From: Cryptomeria japonica
Taxonomy: Eukaryota; Streptophyta; Pinopsida; Cupressales; Cupressaceae
NCBI RefSeq assembly: GCF_030272615.1
Contig: NC_081406.1
Coordinates: forward strand, 233,544,396-233,608,395
Reading direction: 5' to 3'
DNA: 64,000 nt
This document shows, piece by piece, positions 1 through 11,649 of this stretch (the first letter of the stretch is position 1; each line of letters starts with the position of its first letter). The notes beneath the pieces are model-generated. The model saw only the letters and a list, made by a program, of their open reading frames with translations. It was not told the DNA's origin and made no database searches. The position numbers and the translations under genes are program-made.

Positions 1-192
1 CATTTGTTTGTAGTGATTTTGAGTATAAATTGTACTTCTAGCATATGGTCTTTTTTGGCCAATTCGGCACTTGTATTGCATAGATCTATCTTTCTAGTCT
101 TTTGCATTGTAGTTCTTAGCCTATTGGGGTAGTTGTAAAACAAAATCAGAAGTCCACCTTGCCATTGTTTGCAAGTGGCCTATTGTACACGC

Positions 193-208
193 ACTATATA
201 TAAAGTGC
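193..208 (+). other. TATA-like sequence inside a short inverted repeat
   Basis: In the leader before gag, GCACT and AGTGC flank an ATATATAA core. It could act as a TATA box or a small hairpin. An 18-base run of G follows at 223-240. This is sequence observation only; no function is shown. Confidence 0.35.
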
Positions 209-285
209 CAAAGTCATCATTTGGGGGGGGGGGGGGGGGGTGTCTCTTGTCCTTTTGTGCTCTTGTGTTCTTTCATTTTGCTACT

Positions 286-2057
286 ATGGGTTCTCCTAAG
301 TTTCCTCTCTTAACTCCTCATAATTATGCTACATGGAAAATTTATGCATGGAGTAAACTTATGGAAAAAGGACTAACTCATTATATTGATGGAACTATTG
401 TTGCTCCCGCTCATCCTAAGGTTGATCTTGTTGCTCACTTGTATTGGATCACTAATAAAATCATGGCAATTGGTACCTTAAGAAAGTTTGTATCAAAGGA
501 TCCCATTTTTCATATTGAGAAATGTACTCTAATCAATGATTCTTGGCATAAGTTTCAAGACTTGTATGGTCAAGTTGATGAGATTAGGGGATACCAGATT
601 GATAGTGATCTCACCATGTTAGATCCCAAGAATTTTAATACTAGACAAGATTATGTCACTAAGGCAAAAGAGTTGAGGGCACAACTCAAGGATTGTGCCA
701 TTGACAAGAAGGATACTCAATTGATCTTCAATCTAAAGGGAAAGCTTCCACAAGAATATGGAGCATTTGTTTCTAGTTTTCAAACCCATAGGATGACAAT
801 GGGTTCAAGCTACACAATGCCTACATTTGATGCTTTTGCCAAAATGTTGATGATGGAACAAACTAAGTTGATAAGCATGGGCATTCTTAAGACTTCTATA
901 TCGCAAGCATTAGTGGCAAATCAAGGGAACAAAGGAAATCAAGGAAAGGACAACTCAAACAAGAAGAAATGGAAATCAAAGCCTAAGGACAAAGCAACAC
1001 CTTCTCCACACCAAGGAGATTCATTCTCTTCCGAGAAGGACAATTCACCAAAGAAGGAGAGACCTACTTGTGCCTATTGTAAAAAGGTTGGTAATGAGGA
1101 ATGTTGTTGCCATTCTAAGAAGATTGATAAGCTCACACACATCCTCAAAAAGCACAACATTGATCTACTTAATTCCTACAAGGAGGATTCATCAACTTCC
1201 ACTTCCTCACATTCAAAAGAGAAAGGGAAAGCATTCATGGCTTCAACAAGTGGGAAGAATCACTCGTTTTGGAAAAGAAAAGGACAAGCTCTTTGTGCTA
1301 CTACAAGTCATGATTCAAGGAGATGGCTTCTAGATTCAGGGGCTTGTCATCATATGGCATCTTCACAGTCTATGTTTTCTACATTTGAGCCTTGCACCAT
1401 GCCACATATTTTGATGGGAAATCATACACATACATGGATGTGATTGGGAAAGGATCTATTGGCATTGGGGATAACTCCTTCAATGATGTGTTGTGTGTAC
1501 CCCACTTGACAAACAATCTCCTTTCCATCTATCAAATCACACATGGGGCAACAAAGAGAATTGCAGAGTTCACACCTGAGTCAGTTTTCATTAGAGACTT
1601 GGAGACTCAAGCTATCATTGTGACTGGGGTGGTTGATCATGCATCTCAGTTATACTCCTTTTCAGATTTTGTTGATGAGGATGATTTCACATATGATGAT
1701 TCTTCACATGATGATCACACTTTTTGTGATAATTCAAATTTTGAGGAGAACTTTGGGTACTTGAACTTGGGGATTCTCACATGTGACCATGTTCTTGTTC
1801 CTTCTATTTCATCTCCTCCTATTGATATAACATCACCTATTGCACCTGATGATGCAGCTAGTGTGACAGTTTTGCCTTCTTCTGATTCAATGCAGCAAGA
1901 TATTTCATGTCTTCCAGCTTCAGTTCATTGGGATGACTACTTGACAGACATTGTAGGCTTGTTTGTGGAGTCCTACATTGCATATTTAGGAGACATCATT
2001 GATGATATTCATCTTCTCTTTAATCAAGATGATCCTTCTTTGATTGTTGTGAGGTAA
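286..2057 (+). pseudogene. Copia-type gag and aspartic protease, frameshifted
   Basis: The ATG at 286 is chosen because the product then begins MGSPKFPLLTPHNYATWK, a typical Copia gag N-terminus; a longer in-frame start at 169 would run through an oligo-G tract. Residues about 1-230 are the gag helical domain. A lysine-rich stretch follows, then a zinc-knuckle remnant (CAYCKKVGNEECCC) whose histidine has become asparagine. The protease active site WLLDSGACHHM is intact near 1324-1356. A frameshift at about 1425-1435 splits the protein; the second part continues the protease (VLCVPHLTNNLLS) and then runs into a long acidic, Ser/Thr-rich tail ending at 2057. This tail replaces the integrase expected here. 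Gag packages element RNA into particles and the protease would cleave it. Confidence 0.8.
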
Positions 2058-2774
2058 GACTCTGACCCTCTTGTGTATTCTCTACATGATCATTCTTTCA
2101 AGGTTGATATGATTGTGGATTCTTATGTACAGCAGTTGGAGGAGGTCTCTTTATCCTTAAAGGAGACATGTGAGTCTTTGGGACTTGTTCTACATTCATC
2201 TCCACTAGATCTTGGAGTGCCTTTTTCAGCAATGTAGAGTAGTTCACCACCTTTGGAGGGGGTATCTTTCAGCATCAACATGGAGACACTTGAGTAGTTT
2301 TCAAAGATTCCTTTCATCATGAGTTTTTTTCCTACATCTTCCATTCATGATTGGGGAGACTTCATGGATACACCTTTGGTTTTGTTTCTTCCCAAGGGGA
2401 GGAATGTTGTTCGACATTCATGGAGAAGTTTCTTCATTCATTCTCGAGCTTCTACCATTGGTACAGATTCTACATTGAGAGGGGGATACCTAGCTTCTCT
2501 TCTCTCATATGGGGGGCCTTTTTCCTCACATGGGGTTTTGTTCCTCACATACTTCTGTGAGAGTTCTCTCATATAGTTTTCATCTCTCTTTTGGGGGAGG
2601 ATTTTTTCCCATTGTATTTTTCTCTCTTTCCCCGTTTTATGAGAGATTTCATTGCATTGGTTTGCATGCATTTGTACATGGGTACCTAACATGGCCTCGT
2701 AGCCGAGACCCATCTTGCATTGCTTAGTTGCATTGTAGACTTAAGTGCATTCCCCTAATTTGCACTTAAGGGGG
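2058..2774 (+). other. Decayed 3' region of the gag-protease element, ending in the polypurine tract
   Basis: No long open frame is convincing here. Acidic and serine-rich codons like those of the preceding gag-protease tail continue with stops to about 2340. A purine-rich stretch lies near 2393-2404, and the terminal polypurine tract (AAGGGGG) lies directly before the LTR. Overlapping short frames on both strands look like chance. Confidence 0.5.
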
Positions 2775-3331
2775 TGTTGGTGTAATTAATTATTTTTGTG
2801 GGATATTATTACACCTTACTTAAGTTCACTTAGGATAATGCATTTCATAGTAGTTTGGGTATGAGACACTTGGGTGTTTGTGCCACATTGGGATAGTGTG
2901 TGTAGGAGAATTTCCACCTTTTGTGGTTTTATGTTTTTGTTACATTCCACATTCAATGGATGATCCACCTCATGCGGAATTTCATATTATTTCTCTTACC
3001 TACCCCTACTTATCCCTACCTACCATTGTTTCTTATTGAGCCACATTTCATGTTTGTGTGCTTACATATCCATATAGCCTTGCCTATATAAGAAGGTTCA
3101 TATTCATTGTATGTAACAACTATTGAACGAATGATCATTTATCTATTGATGAGAATACAATTTATTCTTGTCCTATATTTTGTCTCTCTATTATACTTTT
3201 CATTAAGCTCTTGATCTTGGAAAAAACTCACAATTTGTAATCACTTTTAATGATCTAATTCATTCAATTTTGTGTTGCCCCCATCTTGTCCGGCTTTCGT
3301 TGTGTTTACTCTTGCTGCATAGTCTTGACAT
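2775..3331 (+). repeat. 3' LTR of the gag-protease element
   Basis: The LTR begins TGTTGGTGTAATTAATT directly after a polypurine tract, as expected for a Copia LTR. A TATA-like TATATAAG lies at 3085-3092. The end is not certain: a CA dinucleotide at 3329-3330 is followed at once by the TRIM, which may have inserted into the LTR or at its end. Confidence 0.6.
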
Positions 3332-3469
3332 TGTTACAAGCTAGGGTTTTTGTTACACCAAAAGATCGACCTATCCAAGCCGGATACAACCACTAGACTT
3401 ATAGAATCCACAGGAGGTTGTGAAACCATCTCATGAATCCCCACAAGGGACGTTGGCCCACTGCCAACA
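3332..3469 (-). repeat. TRIM LTR (3' LTR by minus-strand orientation)
   Basis: This is a 138-bp terminal repeat adjoining the polypurine tract. It shares long blocks with 3537-3674, such as ATACAACCACTAGAC and GTTGGCCCACTGCCAACA. Confidence 0.85.
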
Positions 3470-3536
3470 ATCCCCCTCCTTGCGTCACTCATTGCAGTTG
3501 CATGATTCAAACCCATGACCAAGCTCTGATACCACT

Positions 3537-3674
3537 TGTTACAATCTAGGTTTGTCGTTGCACCAAAATATCGACCAGTCAATGCCCAATACAACCACTA
3601 GACCTATAGAATCCACAAGATGTTGTTAAACCATGTCATGAATCCCCGCTAGGGATGTTGGCCCACTGCCAACA
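3537..3674 (-). repeat. TRIM LTR (5' LTR by minus-strand orientation)
   Basis: This is a 138-bp terminal repeat adjoining the primer binding site. It is the same length as its partner, with no net indel. Confidence 0.85.
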
Positions 3675-3721
3675 GATAGATCTTATTGAGATCCCTCCTA
3701 ACCATGATTGCACTACATACT

Positions 3722-5068
3722 TGATGAATAATGATGAAAAAATGATACCCTAACTGGTATTGACAGGGGGGGTGAAACAGTACAACCAAAAACTTTTTCA
3801 ACACTTTATCATATTAAAACAATATTGACTGGTTGTCTTCACCACTGAACTTAACCATGGGTATATTGGTTAAACACAAATACTTCAGACATCATTTGAC
3901 ATACCTTAAATATTGATGACTACTTCCTGATATAATCAAGCATGAGTTGTATCAACAATACCACAATCATTTAGCACTGCATGCATAACTAACTTAATCA
4001 ACAACTACTCAATCATCACATGAAAACTCATAACCCATAACACACAGATTTTTCACGTGGAAACCCAAATGGGAAAAAACACGGTGGGGATGAATACCCA
4101 CAAGCTTGTTTTGAACTCTTTTGAAGTTCGCTCTGTTAGAAGCCTAGTCCAGTTAAAGACTTTACAATAAGGTTCTGTTAGGAACTGATCCTGTTAGAGA
4201 TCACCTGGTTAAGGGATGGCTATAAACCCTATTAAAGGTTGAAACACTGTTAAAGGTTACCTCGCTAGAGGATTTAAAGAACTCAATGAGCTTGAGTCAC
4301 CTGGTTAGAGGATTTGCAACAAGGTTGTTAAAGCTACCCGGTCAAGGGATTTTCCTTCTGTTGAAATGGTTAGAAGTCAACAGGTAAAGCTTTGATCTGA
4401 TAAAACACTAATTGCTAAGGAAGATCCTTTTCAACTCCTCTCCTCTATAATCACACTCTGCAGATTCCACACTCTAGTTTGGCAAGTATCTCAACATGTG
4501 GACACAAACACATCATTTTCTAACACAAACAATAAAAAACATCATTGACCTTATAGACAACAATTAGGTCGGTAGCATAAACCCTAAACCCTAAACATTT
4601 TAGGTTTACAAATACAAGCGGTCAAATCCTAACCATTAGATCCATTTCATAGAATGAAGCAATCTAAAATAGATCTTAAGTCATTCTGCATTGTCCATTC
4701 TTAACTACGTCTTGAAATCAATAACCCATCATGCACACTTCATATACCACTTAGAACATTGTGCATTCCCCAAGTAGACATTCAAATTAATTCGATCTTC
4801 ATGCTCACAAGCACATAGCTGACATGGCACCACGATCTCATCCTTATCTCTTAACTAACTCATCATAGAATTTCATCGGTTGCACCACAGAGGCCAAACC
4901 GGAAACCCTAGAGCTGAACAGGGACTACCAACTGGTAGTCACACTTAGTGAACCCCGACACTGATCCACTCCATCTCGGTTGACCATAACCGCTTCCAAT
5001 CTTCATACCGGTTCACCTATTGACATCAATGACAACATACATTGTCACCAATTCATCATATGCCAACA
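3722..5068 (-). repeat. 3' LTR of the Copia element (1,347 bp)
   Basis: The plus strand starts TGATGAATAATGATG and ends ATATGCCAACA; the polypurine tract AAAAGGGGGAGAT (5069-5081) adjoins it. At 4579-4596 it contains a short telomere-like run of AAACCCT units, which is one unit shorter in the other LTR. Between about 4120 and 4400 short phrases such as GTTAGAGGATTT and GTTAAGGGAT recur, forming a degenerate internal repeat. Confidence 0.9.
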
Positions 5069-5407
5069 ATCTCCCCCTTTTGGTATTGATGGCAATACTC
5101 AGTGTATCATTGCTTAGTATCTGCACCATGCTTAACAACATATACTAATTGATGTATATTGGTTCAAAGATCATAACCACCACCATCTAGACTGGTTAGT
5201 GTGCATTCTACCATATATCCTCATCATCAGATATCTTCTCCCTCATACATCATTAGATATCTTCTCCCCCTTTGACAGCAATGCCAAAGTGGAGGCAGAA
5301 GCCTCCAAGCTCCACTATGTTGCTACCCCTGTGGAGTACCATCCTTCAGCACATCAATCATGTAAGATTTGTCACTATAGTACCTAACTGATGTGGAGCA
5401 CACAACT
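5069..5407 (-). promoter_or_regulatory. 3' untranslated region with two polypurine tracts
   Basis: On the minus strand there are two AAAGGGGGAGA tracts: one at about 5262-5275 and one abutting the LTR at 5069-5081. The terminal one would prime plus-strand DNA synthesis. The upstream copy has counterparts in elements A and B. Confidence 0.65.
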
Positions 5408-8400
5408 TTAGTTTACTTCATGAAGGGGTAGAACCCCTAATTCACCTCTCAAATAGGTAAATGTAGTCTTCGGTAAGGGCTTAGTGAATACGTCTTCTAG
5501 TTACTCCTTACTGGAAACATGTTCTAATACAACCTCTTTATTCTGAACCTTTTCTCTCAAGAAATGATTCTTGAGTTCAATGTGCTTTGTCCTAGCATGC
5601 AATACTGGATTTTTGGAAATATTGATTGCACTAGTATTATCACAAAAAATACTCACTAGTTCAGATATAGGCACTTTGAAGCCATTCAACACATGCTTCA
5701 TCTAGATTGCCTGAGTGTAGTTCATAAAAGCTGCCACATACTCTGCTTAAGCTATAGACTTGGAAATACAGCTCTGCTTCTTACTCGTCCACGAGACTAG
5801 TCTTCCACCAAGGAAGAACACTCCACCAGTTGTGCTCTTCCAGTCATCCACATTACCTACCCAATCTGCATAGGTAAACACTTTCAGACCAAAGTCACCA
5901 TTATATGGATACCATAATCCATAATCAACCATCCCTTTCAGGTATCTAAGAATCCTCTTTACCGCTACCAAGTGGGATTCTCTTGGACTCTCTTGAAAAC
6001 GGGCTACTATGCCCACTACATGAGCAATATCCGGTCTACTGTGCACCACACAGTGGAGCTTACCGATCATCGACCAGTACTCCTTCTCATCCACCAACGT
6101 TGTATCATCCTCCTTTGTCAGTTTGCAGCTGGTCACCATCGGTGTTCCAACCATTTTTCTCTCCTCCATGCCAAAGGTCTTCAATACCTCTTTGATATAC
6201 TTGGACTGGGTAATGAAGATACCTTCCTTCATCTGTTGAATCTGTAGACCAATGAAGAACTTTATCTCTCCAATCAGAGACATCTCAAACTCTTTCTTCA
6301 TTTCATCTACGAATGCATGGCTCATTTCATCATCTCCTCCGAAGATTATGTCATCTACAAATACTTTACATATCAGAATCTAATCACCTTCAGGTTTCAG
6401 GTAGATGTTATTGTCCTCACTCATTCTCTAAAATTGTATTGTCACAAGATGAGATTCTAACTGTTCATACCATGCCCTTGGTGCTTGTTTCAATCCATGT
6501 AGGCCCTTGTGTAATCTACACACCATGTTACTATCTTCTGACAAAGAAATTCCACCTGGTTGCTCAATATACACTTCTTCATCTAGGATTCCATTCAGGA
6601 ATACAGACTTCACATCCATCTAGTATACCTTAAATCCCTTGAATGCTGCAAATGCAAGTAGCATTCAGACACCTTCCAATCTAGCCACTGGGGCAAAGGT
6701 TTCTCCATAGTCTTCTCCCTCTTCTTGAATGTATTCCTTGCATACAACTCTTGCCTTGTTCCTTACCACAGTGTTGTCTTCATTCAGCTTATTCTTGAAG
6801 ACCCATTTGGTACCTATTACATTCTTGTGTTTCGGTTTGGGTACCAAGGACCATGTTGCATTCTTTTCAATCTGGTCTAGCTCCTCTTCTATTGCCTTTA
6901 TCTAGTCTTCATCATTAAGTGCCTCTCTAGTGGTCTTAGGCTCAAATTATGAAATCATGAAAGAGTTTTCTTTCACCTTTCTCCTTCTGAGTATCCCTAC
7001 ATCTTTATCTCCTATGATCTACTTTGGATCATGATGTAGTTTCACATACCTAGGAATGACCCTAGCTGGTTATGCTTGGTTTTCCTCTTCTTTTTCCACT
7101 TCATCTTCTTCTTCACCTGCTGCAACTTCTACCGGTATAGGAACACTAAGGTCTTTCTGGTGTTTGAAACTTATTTCCTTCTTAACTAATTCCCAGAAGG
7201 CTACACCTAGTTTATCTTCCGCTTGCTTGCTGCAAGTTTCCTCAGGCTCCTCAGGGGGTTCATCAACCTTGACATTGATACTCTCAACAATTTTTTGAAT
7301 CCTATTGTTGTATCATTTGAGAGCTTTTCTTTTAGTGGAATATCCCAGAAATATTCCTTCATCCCATTTAGCATCAAACTTACTCAGATGCTCACCTCTC
7401 CTGATATAGCACTTACTACCAAACACTTTGAAATAACTCACATTAGGAGTTCTCCCGTTCCAGTAATCATAGGGGGTTTTTATTTAATGTTCTTGATGAG
7501 TACTTGGTTCATGGTATAGACTACAGTGCTCACCGCTTCTCTCCAAAAAGTGTGAGCAACCTTTCCTTGGATTAGCATAGTTTTGGCCGCTTCAACTATA
7601 GTCTTGTTATTCCTTTATGCTATGCCATTGTGTTGTGGTGTCCTTGGGGTATACAACTGCCTCTTGATGTCATTCTCTTCACAATACTTGTTGAATTCAT
7701 CAAAAGTGAATTCACCTCCCTGATCAATTCTTAGGCATTTTATTCTTCTGCCGCTCTCCTTTTCCACCAATGCTCTGAAGGCTTTGAACTTTCCAAATGC
7801 CTCAAACTTGTCTTTCAAGAATGTGACCCACATCATTCTTGAGCAGTCATCAGTAAGAATCATGAAATACCCATCTCCCTGAATACTTCTAGTTTTCATC
7901 AGACCACACAAATTAGTGTGCACAAGATCAAGTAAGTTATCTGCTGAAAAAGACTTACCTTTGAATGTTGAGGAAGACATCTTCCCAAGTTGACATTCTC
8001 TACATAAATCATTCTTTGGTTTGTTCAGCAAAGGCAATCCTCTTACTGCCTTGATCTTACTAGCCTTTACAATATTATCAATAATCATATGACAAATTCT
8101 CCGATGCCATATCCGACTATCATCAAACTTCGCCATCAGGCACTAACTAATCTTGGCATTCAGCTGAAACAAGTTTCCTCTGGTCTTCTTACTAGTGGAA
8201 ATAAGTTCACCACTCTTTCCAATTATTCTGCAAACTCCACCTTTGAACTCCAGAATGAGTCCATTGTCATTCAGCTAAGAAACACTCAAAATGTTGTGCT
8301 TAAGGCCTTCCACCTATTAGACATCATCCGCACTTCTTTTTCCATTCAGTGAGATGGATCCTTTTCCTTTCACCATGCAAGGTGCATCGTTACCAAACTT

Positions 8401-9396
8401 GACAACACTTCCATCATATTCATCCAGAGATAGAAATTTTCTCTGGTCACCAGTCATGTGATGAGAACACCTGCTATCAATGATCCACTCATTAGAGTTG
8501 TCAATGTGAGAGACAAGGGCTTTCTAATCAGACACTTCTTCCTTTATAGCTATAAACACTATGTCCTCATTCTCTTCATCCTCATATTCTTCATCAGTAA
8601 CACCTTCATCCACTGCAACAAGACAATTTCTCCTACCTCCTCCTTTATACTTTCTAAACCTTTCTGGTTTATCCATATTGTCATTGTTAGGATATTTAAA
8701 AGCTATATATCCTATCTTATTGCAGGAAAAAAAATTTAGAGGAAGCTTACCTTTGTATTTTCTGGTGCCTTTTGGAAGTCTCTTGGAAAGAAGAGCTTCA
8801 AACACCATCAGAATCTCCTCATCATCCATGTCTTTGTTTGGCCTAGATTCATAACTGGTGCTGACTTCTTTTCCTTTTTTGGTTGGTGTAGAGGAAATAG
8901 ATGGTCTAAAGGTTGACTCTATCTTCTAAACACTACCATCATAGCTATTCAATTCATATGCAGTCAACTTTGCAATGATAGAGTCAAGAAATACATTTGT
9001 CTTGTCAATAGATCTTAACTCCTGAATAGCAGAAACCCTGGTTGCATAGACCGGTAACAATTATCTCAGAACTTTACTGACAAGGGTGGCATCATCAATT
9101 GTTCTACCAGTGATCTTGATATCTCCAACCACAGTCTTGATCCTTATGCCATATTGTTGAATGGTCTCACCTTCAACCATCCTCATGTCTTCAAATTTTC
9201 CTCTAAGGCTTTCTTCCTTAGCCTGCTTGACATGATCATCACCACCATAAATGGTTTCCAGTGTGTCCCATACATCCTTAGGAGTGTCCTCATCTTGTAC
9301 ATCAATGAACTCAATACCGGACAGGCTGCTAATAAGGGCTTCCTTTCATATTTTGAAATTATCCCTATTGAACTTAGGACCTTCCCTTTTCATCAT
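5408..9396 (-). pseudogene. Copia gag-pol polyprotein, broken
   Basis: The polyprotein can be followed from an ATG at 9396 to the stop at 5408. Gag lies at 9396-8520, with a zinc-knuckle remnant (FFSCNKIGYIAFKYP) that has lost two cysteines and the histidine. The protease near 8470 reads WIIDSRCSHHMTG, with the active-site glycine changed to arginine. Integrase is at 8136-7615: the HH-CC zinc region is present, but the first catalytic aspartate in HTDLCG is asparagine (HTNLCG). RT is at 6847-6000 with MDVKS and FVDD motifs. RNase H is at 5900-5408, with YSDADW changed to FTYADW and CDNTSAINISKNP retained. The frame shifts once, between 7615 and 6850; other breaks are in-frame stops, several at former CGA or CAG codons. 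Confidence 0.85.
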
Positions 9397-9453
9397 TAAA
9401 GCATAATCTTTTGCCTCAAGCGGTTAAGCTTATATCACCAAGGACCTAGAGTT

Positions 9454-9465
9454 TCTCTGATACCA
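9454..9465 (-). other. Primer binding site, tRNA-iMet type
   Basis: The minus strand reads TGGTATCAGAGA two bases downstream of the 5' LTR. Eleven of twelve bases match the canonical initiator-methionine tRNA complement used by most plant Copia elements. Confidence 0.85.
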
Positions 9466-9467
9466 AT

Positions 9468-10799
9468 TGATGAATAATGATGAAAAAAAGATACCCTAAC
9501 TGGTACTGAGAGCGGGGGTGAATCAGTACAAACAAAAATTTTCTCAACACTTTATCATATTAAAACAATGTTGATCGGTTGTCTTCACCACTGAACTAAA
9601 CCATGGGTATACCAGTTAAACACAGATACTTCAGACAGCATTTGACAGACCTTAAATATTGATGACTACTTCCTGATATAATCCAGCATGAGTTGTATCA
9701 ACAATACCACAATCATTTAGCACTACATGCATAACTAACTTAATCAACAACTATTCAATCATCACATGAAAACTCACAACCCACAACACAGATTTTTCAT
9801 GTGGAAACCCAAATGGGAAAAACCACAGTGGGGATGAATACCCACAAGCTTGTTTTGAACTCTTTTGAAGTTCACTCTGTTAGGAGACTAGTCCAGTTAA
9901 ATAATTTACAATAAGGGACTTGTTAGGAACCGATCTTGTTAGAGATAACTTGATTAAGGGATGGCTATAAACCCTATTAAAGGTTACCTTGTTAGAGGAT
10001 TTAAAGAACTCAATGAACTTGAGTCACCTAGTTAGAGGATTTGCAACAAGCCTGTAAAAGCTATCCGGTCAAGGGACTTTCCTTTTGTTGAAATGGTTAG
10101 AAGTCAATAGGTAAAGCTTTGATCTGATAACAACACTACTTGCTAAGGCAGATCCTTTTCAACTCCTCTCCTCTGCAATCACACTCTACAGATTCCACAC
10201 TCTGGTTTGGCAAGTATCTCAACATGTGGACACAAACACATCATTTTCGAACACAAACAATAACAAACATCATCAGCCTTATAAATAACAATTAGGTTGG
10301 TAGCATAAACCCTAAACATTTTATGTTTACAATTACAAGCAGTCCAATCCTAACCATTAGATCCATTGCATAGAATGAAGCGATCTAAAATATATCTTAA
10401 GTCATTCTACATCGTCCACTCTTCACTGCATCTTGAAATCAGTAACCCATCACGCGCACTTCATACACCTCTCAGAACATCGCGCATTCTTGAGGTAGAA
10501 ATTCAAATGCATTTGATCTTCATGATCACAAGCACATAGCTGATGTGGCACCACGATCTCATCCTTATCTCTTAACTAACTCATCAAAGAATGTCATCGG
10601 TTGCACCGCATAGGCCAAACTGGAAACCCTAGAGATGAACAAGGACTACCAACCAGTAGTCATACTTAGTGAACCCCTACACCTATCCACTCCATCCCGG
10701 TTGACCGTAACCACTTCCAATCTTCATGCCAATTCATACCAGTTCACCTATTGACATCAATGACAACATACATTGTCACCACTTCATCATATGCCAACA
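9468..10799 (-). repeat. 5' LTR of the Copia element (1,332 bp)
   Basis: This is a full-length partner of 3722-5068 with the same TGATGAATAATG start and TATGCCAACA end on the plus strand. It is 15 bp shorter, partly from loss of one telomere-like unit near 10310. Confidence 0.9.
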
Positions 10800-11649
10800 A
10801 TACCTAGCGTAAACCCAACCACCCAGATGCGCTTGCAGTGATGGTTCATTTCAATGATGAGCAAAATGAAAGTTGCGCTATATTGCCATGTTTCACTAAA
10901 TGAATTTGACATTTTTTTATGTGAGAGAAAAATTATCAACACAAGAAAACTGAATTGAGTTGTCCAAAAGAGAGATAGGTCTTTTTAGGCACCCACCACA
11001 TGATCCCATAGGTTTAGATGCCTTGTCCATACATGCCACGGTCACCGAGATACATGATGTCAAAGTTTGACAGTTTCTGCACTTTGAGCATTAAAGATAA
11101 TGCATCACGAGGGTGTAGCTTGGAATGACCAAGTGACTTGGGGAGTGAAACAGGGGCATACCTAACATAAACTCAGCCACTCAAATGTGCTCGCACTGAT
11201 GCCTCATTGTCATGACAAGCAGAACAAAATTTTGCTATGTTGCAGTCTATATTTTCTAGCTCCCTCTAGATATCAACTTTATAAAAAAGTGAATTGGAGA
11301 AGTTGTTTGTGCTAGTAATACGACTTTAATTGTTGACTTTGTGATAAAATATCTTATTATTTTAGCAATTAGTCTTTCCATTTAAAAATAACTTAAGTGT
11401 AACATATAATATAAGTCTTGATTACTACCACTTATCCATTTGAAAATCACATAACTATAACTACATAACTATAACTACATAACATAAGTATCTCAATAAC
11501 TGGAGAACAAAATTATATTGCACATAAGTATCTCGTAAAGATATTTAATATTACAATGCCTCAAATATTTCATTTGTACAAATATACAAGTCATATGTAC
11601 ACATATCCAAATAAGCTTGATATGGCAGTTTAATTTATTGCATTTTCAT
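10800..11649. other. Spacer with a diverged direct repeat; no gene seen
   Basis: About 90 bp at 10801-10890 recurs in diverged form at 11158-11250 (TACCTAGCGTAAACCCAACC against TACCTAACATAAACTCAGCC), a spacing near 358 bp. On the minus strand at about 11000-11100 a short open stretch (residues including YLGDRGMYGQG) looks like a coding remnant, but I cannot name it. 11300-11649 is AT-rich with no signal. Confidence 0.5.

Larger units (their letters stand above)
1..3331 (+). mobile_element. Non-autonomous Copia-like LTR element (gag-protease only), left end outside window
   Basis: This is the right-hand part of an LTR retrotransposon on the plus strand. It holds a leader, a gag-protease frame (286-2057, one frameshift), about 700 bp of decayed 3' sequence, a polypurine tract (AAGGGGG just before 2775) and a 3' LTR beginning TGTTGG at 2775. 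No integrase, reverse transcriptase or RNase H sequence lies between protease and LTR, so as seen it could not move by itself. The 5' LTR and primer binding site would lie left of base 1. The right boundary is uncertain because a TRIM starts at 3332. The Copia assignment rests on the gag and protease motifs. Confidence 0.75.
3332..3674 (-). mobile_element. TRIM/SMART miniature LTR retrotransposon, 343 bp
   Basis: Two direct repeats of exactly 138 bp (3332-3469 and 3537-3674) both start TGTTACAA and end GCCAACA on the plus strand, giving TG...CA termini. The 67-bp interior contains only, read on the minus strand, a 12-base perfect tRNA-iMet primer binding site (TGGTATCAGAGC, 3523-3534) two bases from the LTR, and a polypurine tract (AAGGAGGGGGAT, 3470-3481) touching the other LTR. 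This is the complete minimal anatomy of a terminal-repeat retrotransposon in miniature. The LTRs differ at roughly a sixth of positions by eye, so the insertion is old. Flanking pentamers (GACAT left, GATAG right) do not form a clean target duplication. Confidence 0.85.
3722..10799 (-). mobile_element. Full-length Copia (Ty1) retrotransposon, coding-dead
   Basis: The element is bounded by LTRs 3722-5068 and 9468-10799 with TG...CA ends. Flanking pentamers are ATACT (3717-3721) and ATACC (10800-10804), a target duplication with one mismatch. On the minus strand the order is 5' LTR, primer binding site (TGGTATCAGAGA, 9454-9465), gag, protease, integrase, reverse transcriptase, RNase H, polypurine tract and 3' LTR. 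That integrase-before-RT order defines Copia. All enzymes carry inactivating changes. The LTRs match over their whole length with scattered differences, so it is a moderately old insertion. Confidence 0.9.

Noticed and set aside
3334-3594. Minus-strand open frame of 86 codons across the TRIM
   Set aside because: It runs through LTR and primer binding site sequence of a non-coding element.
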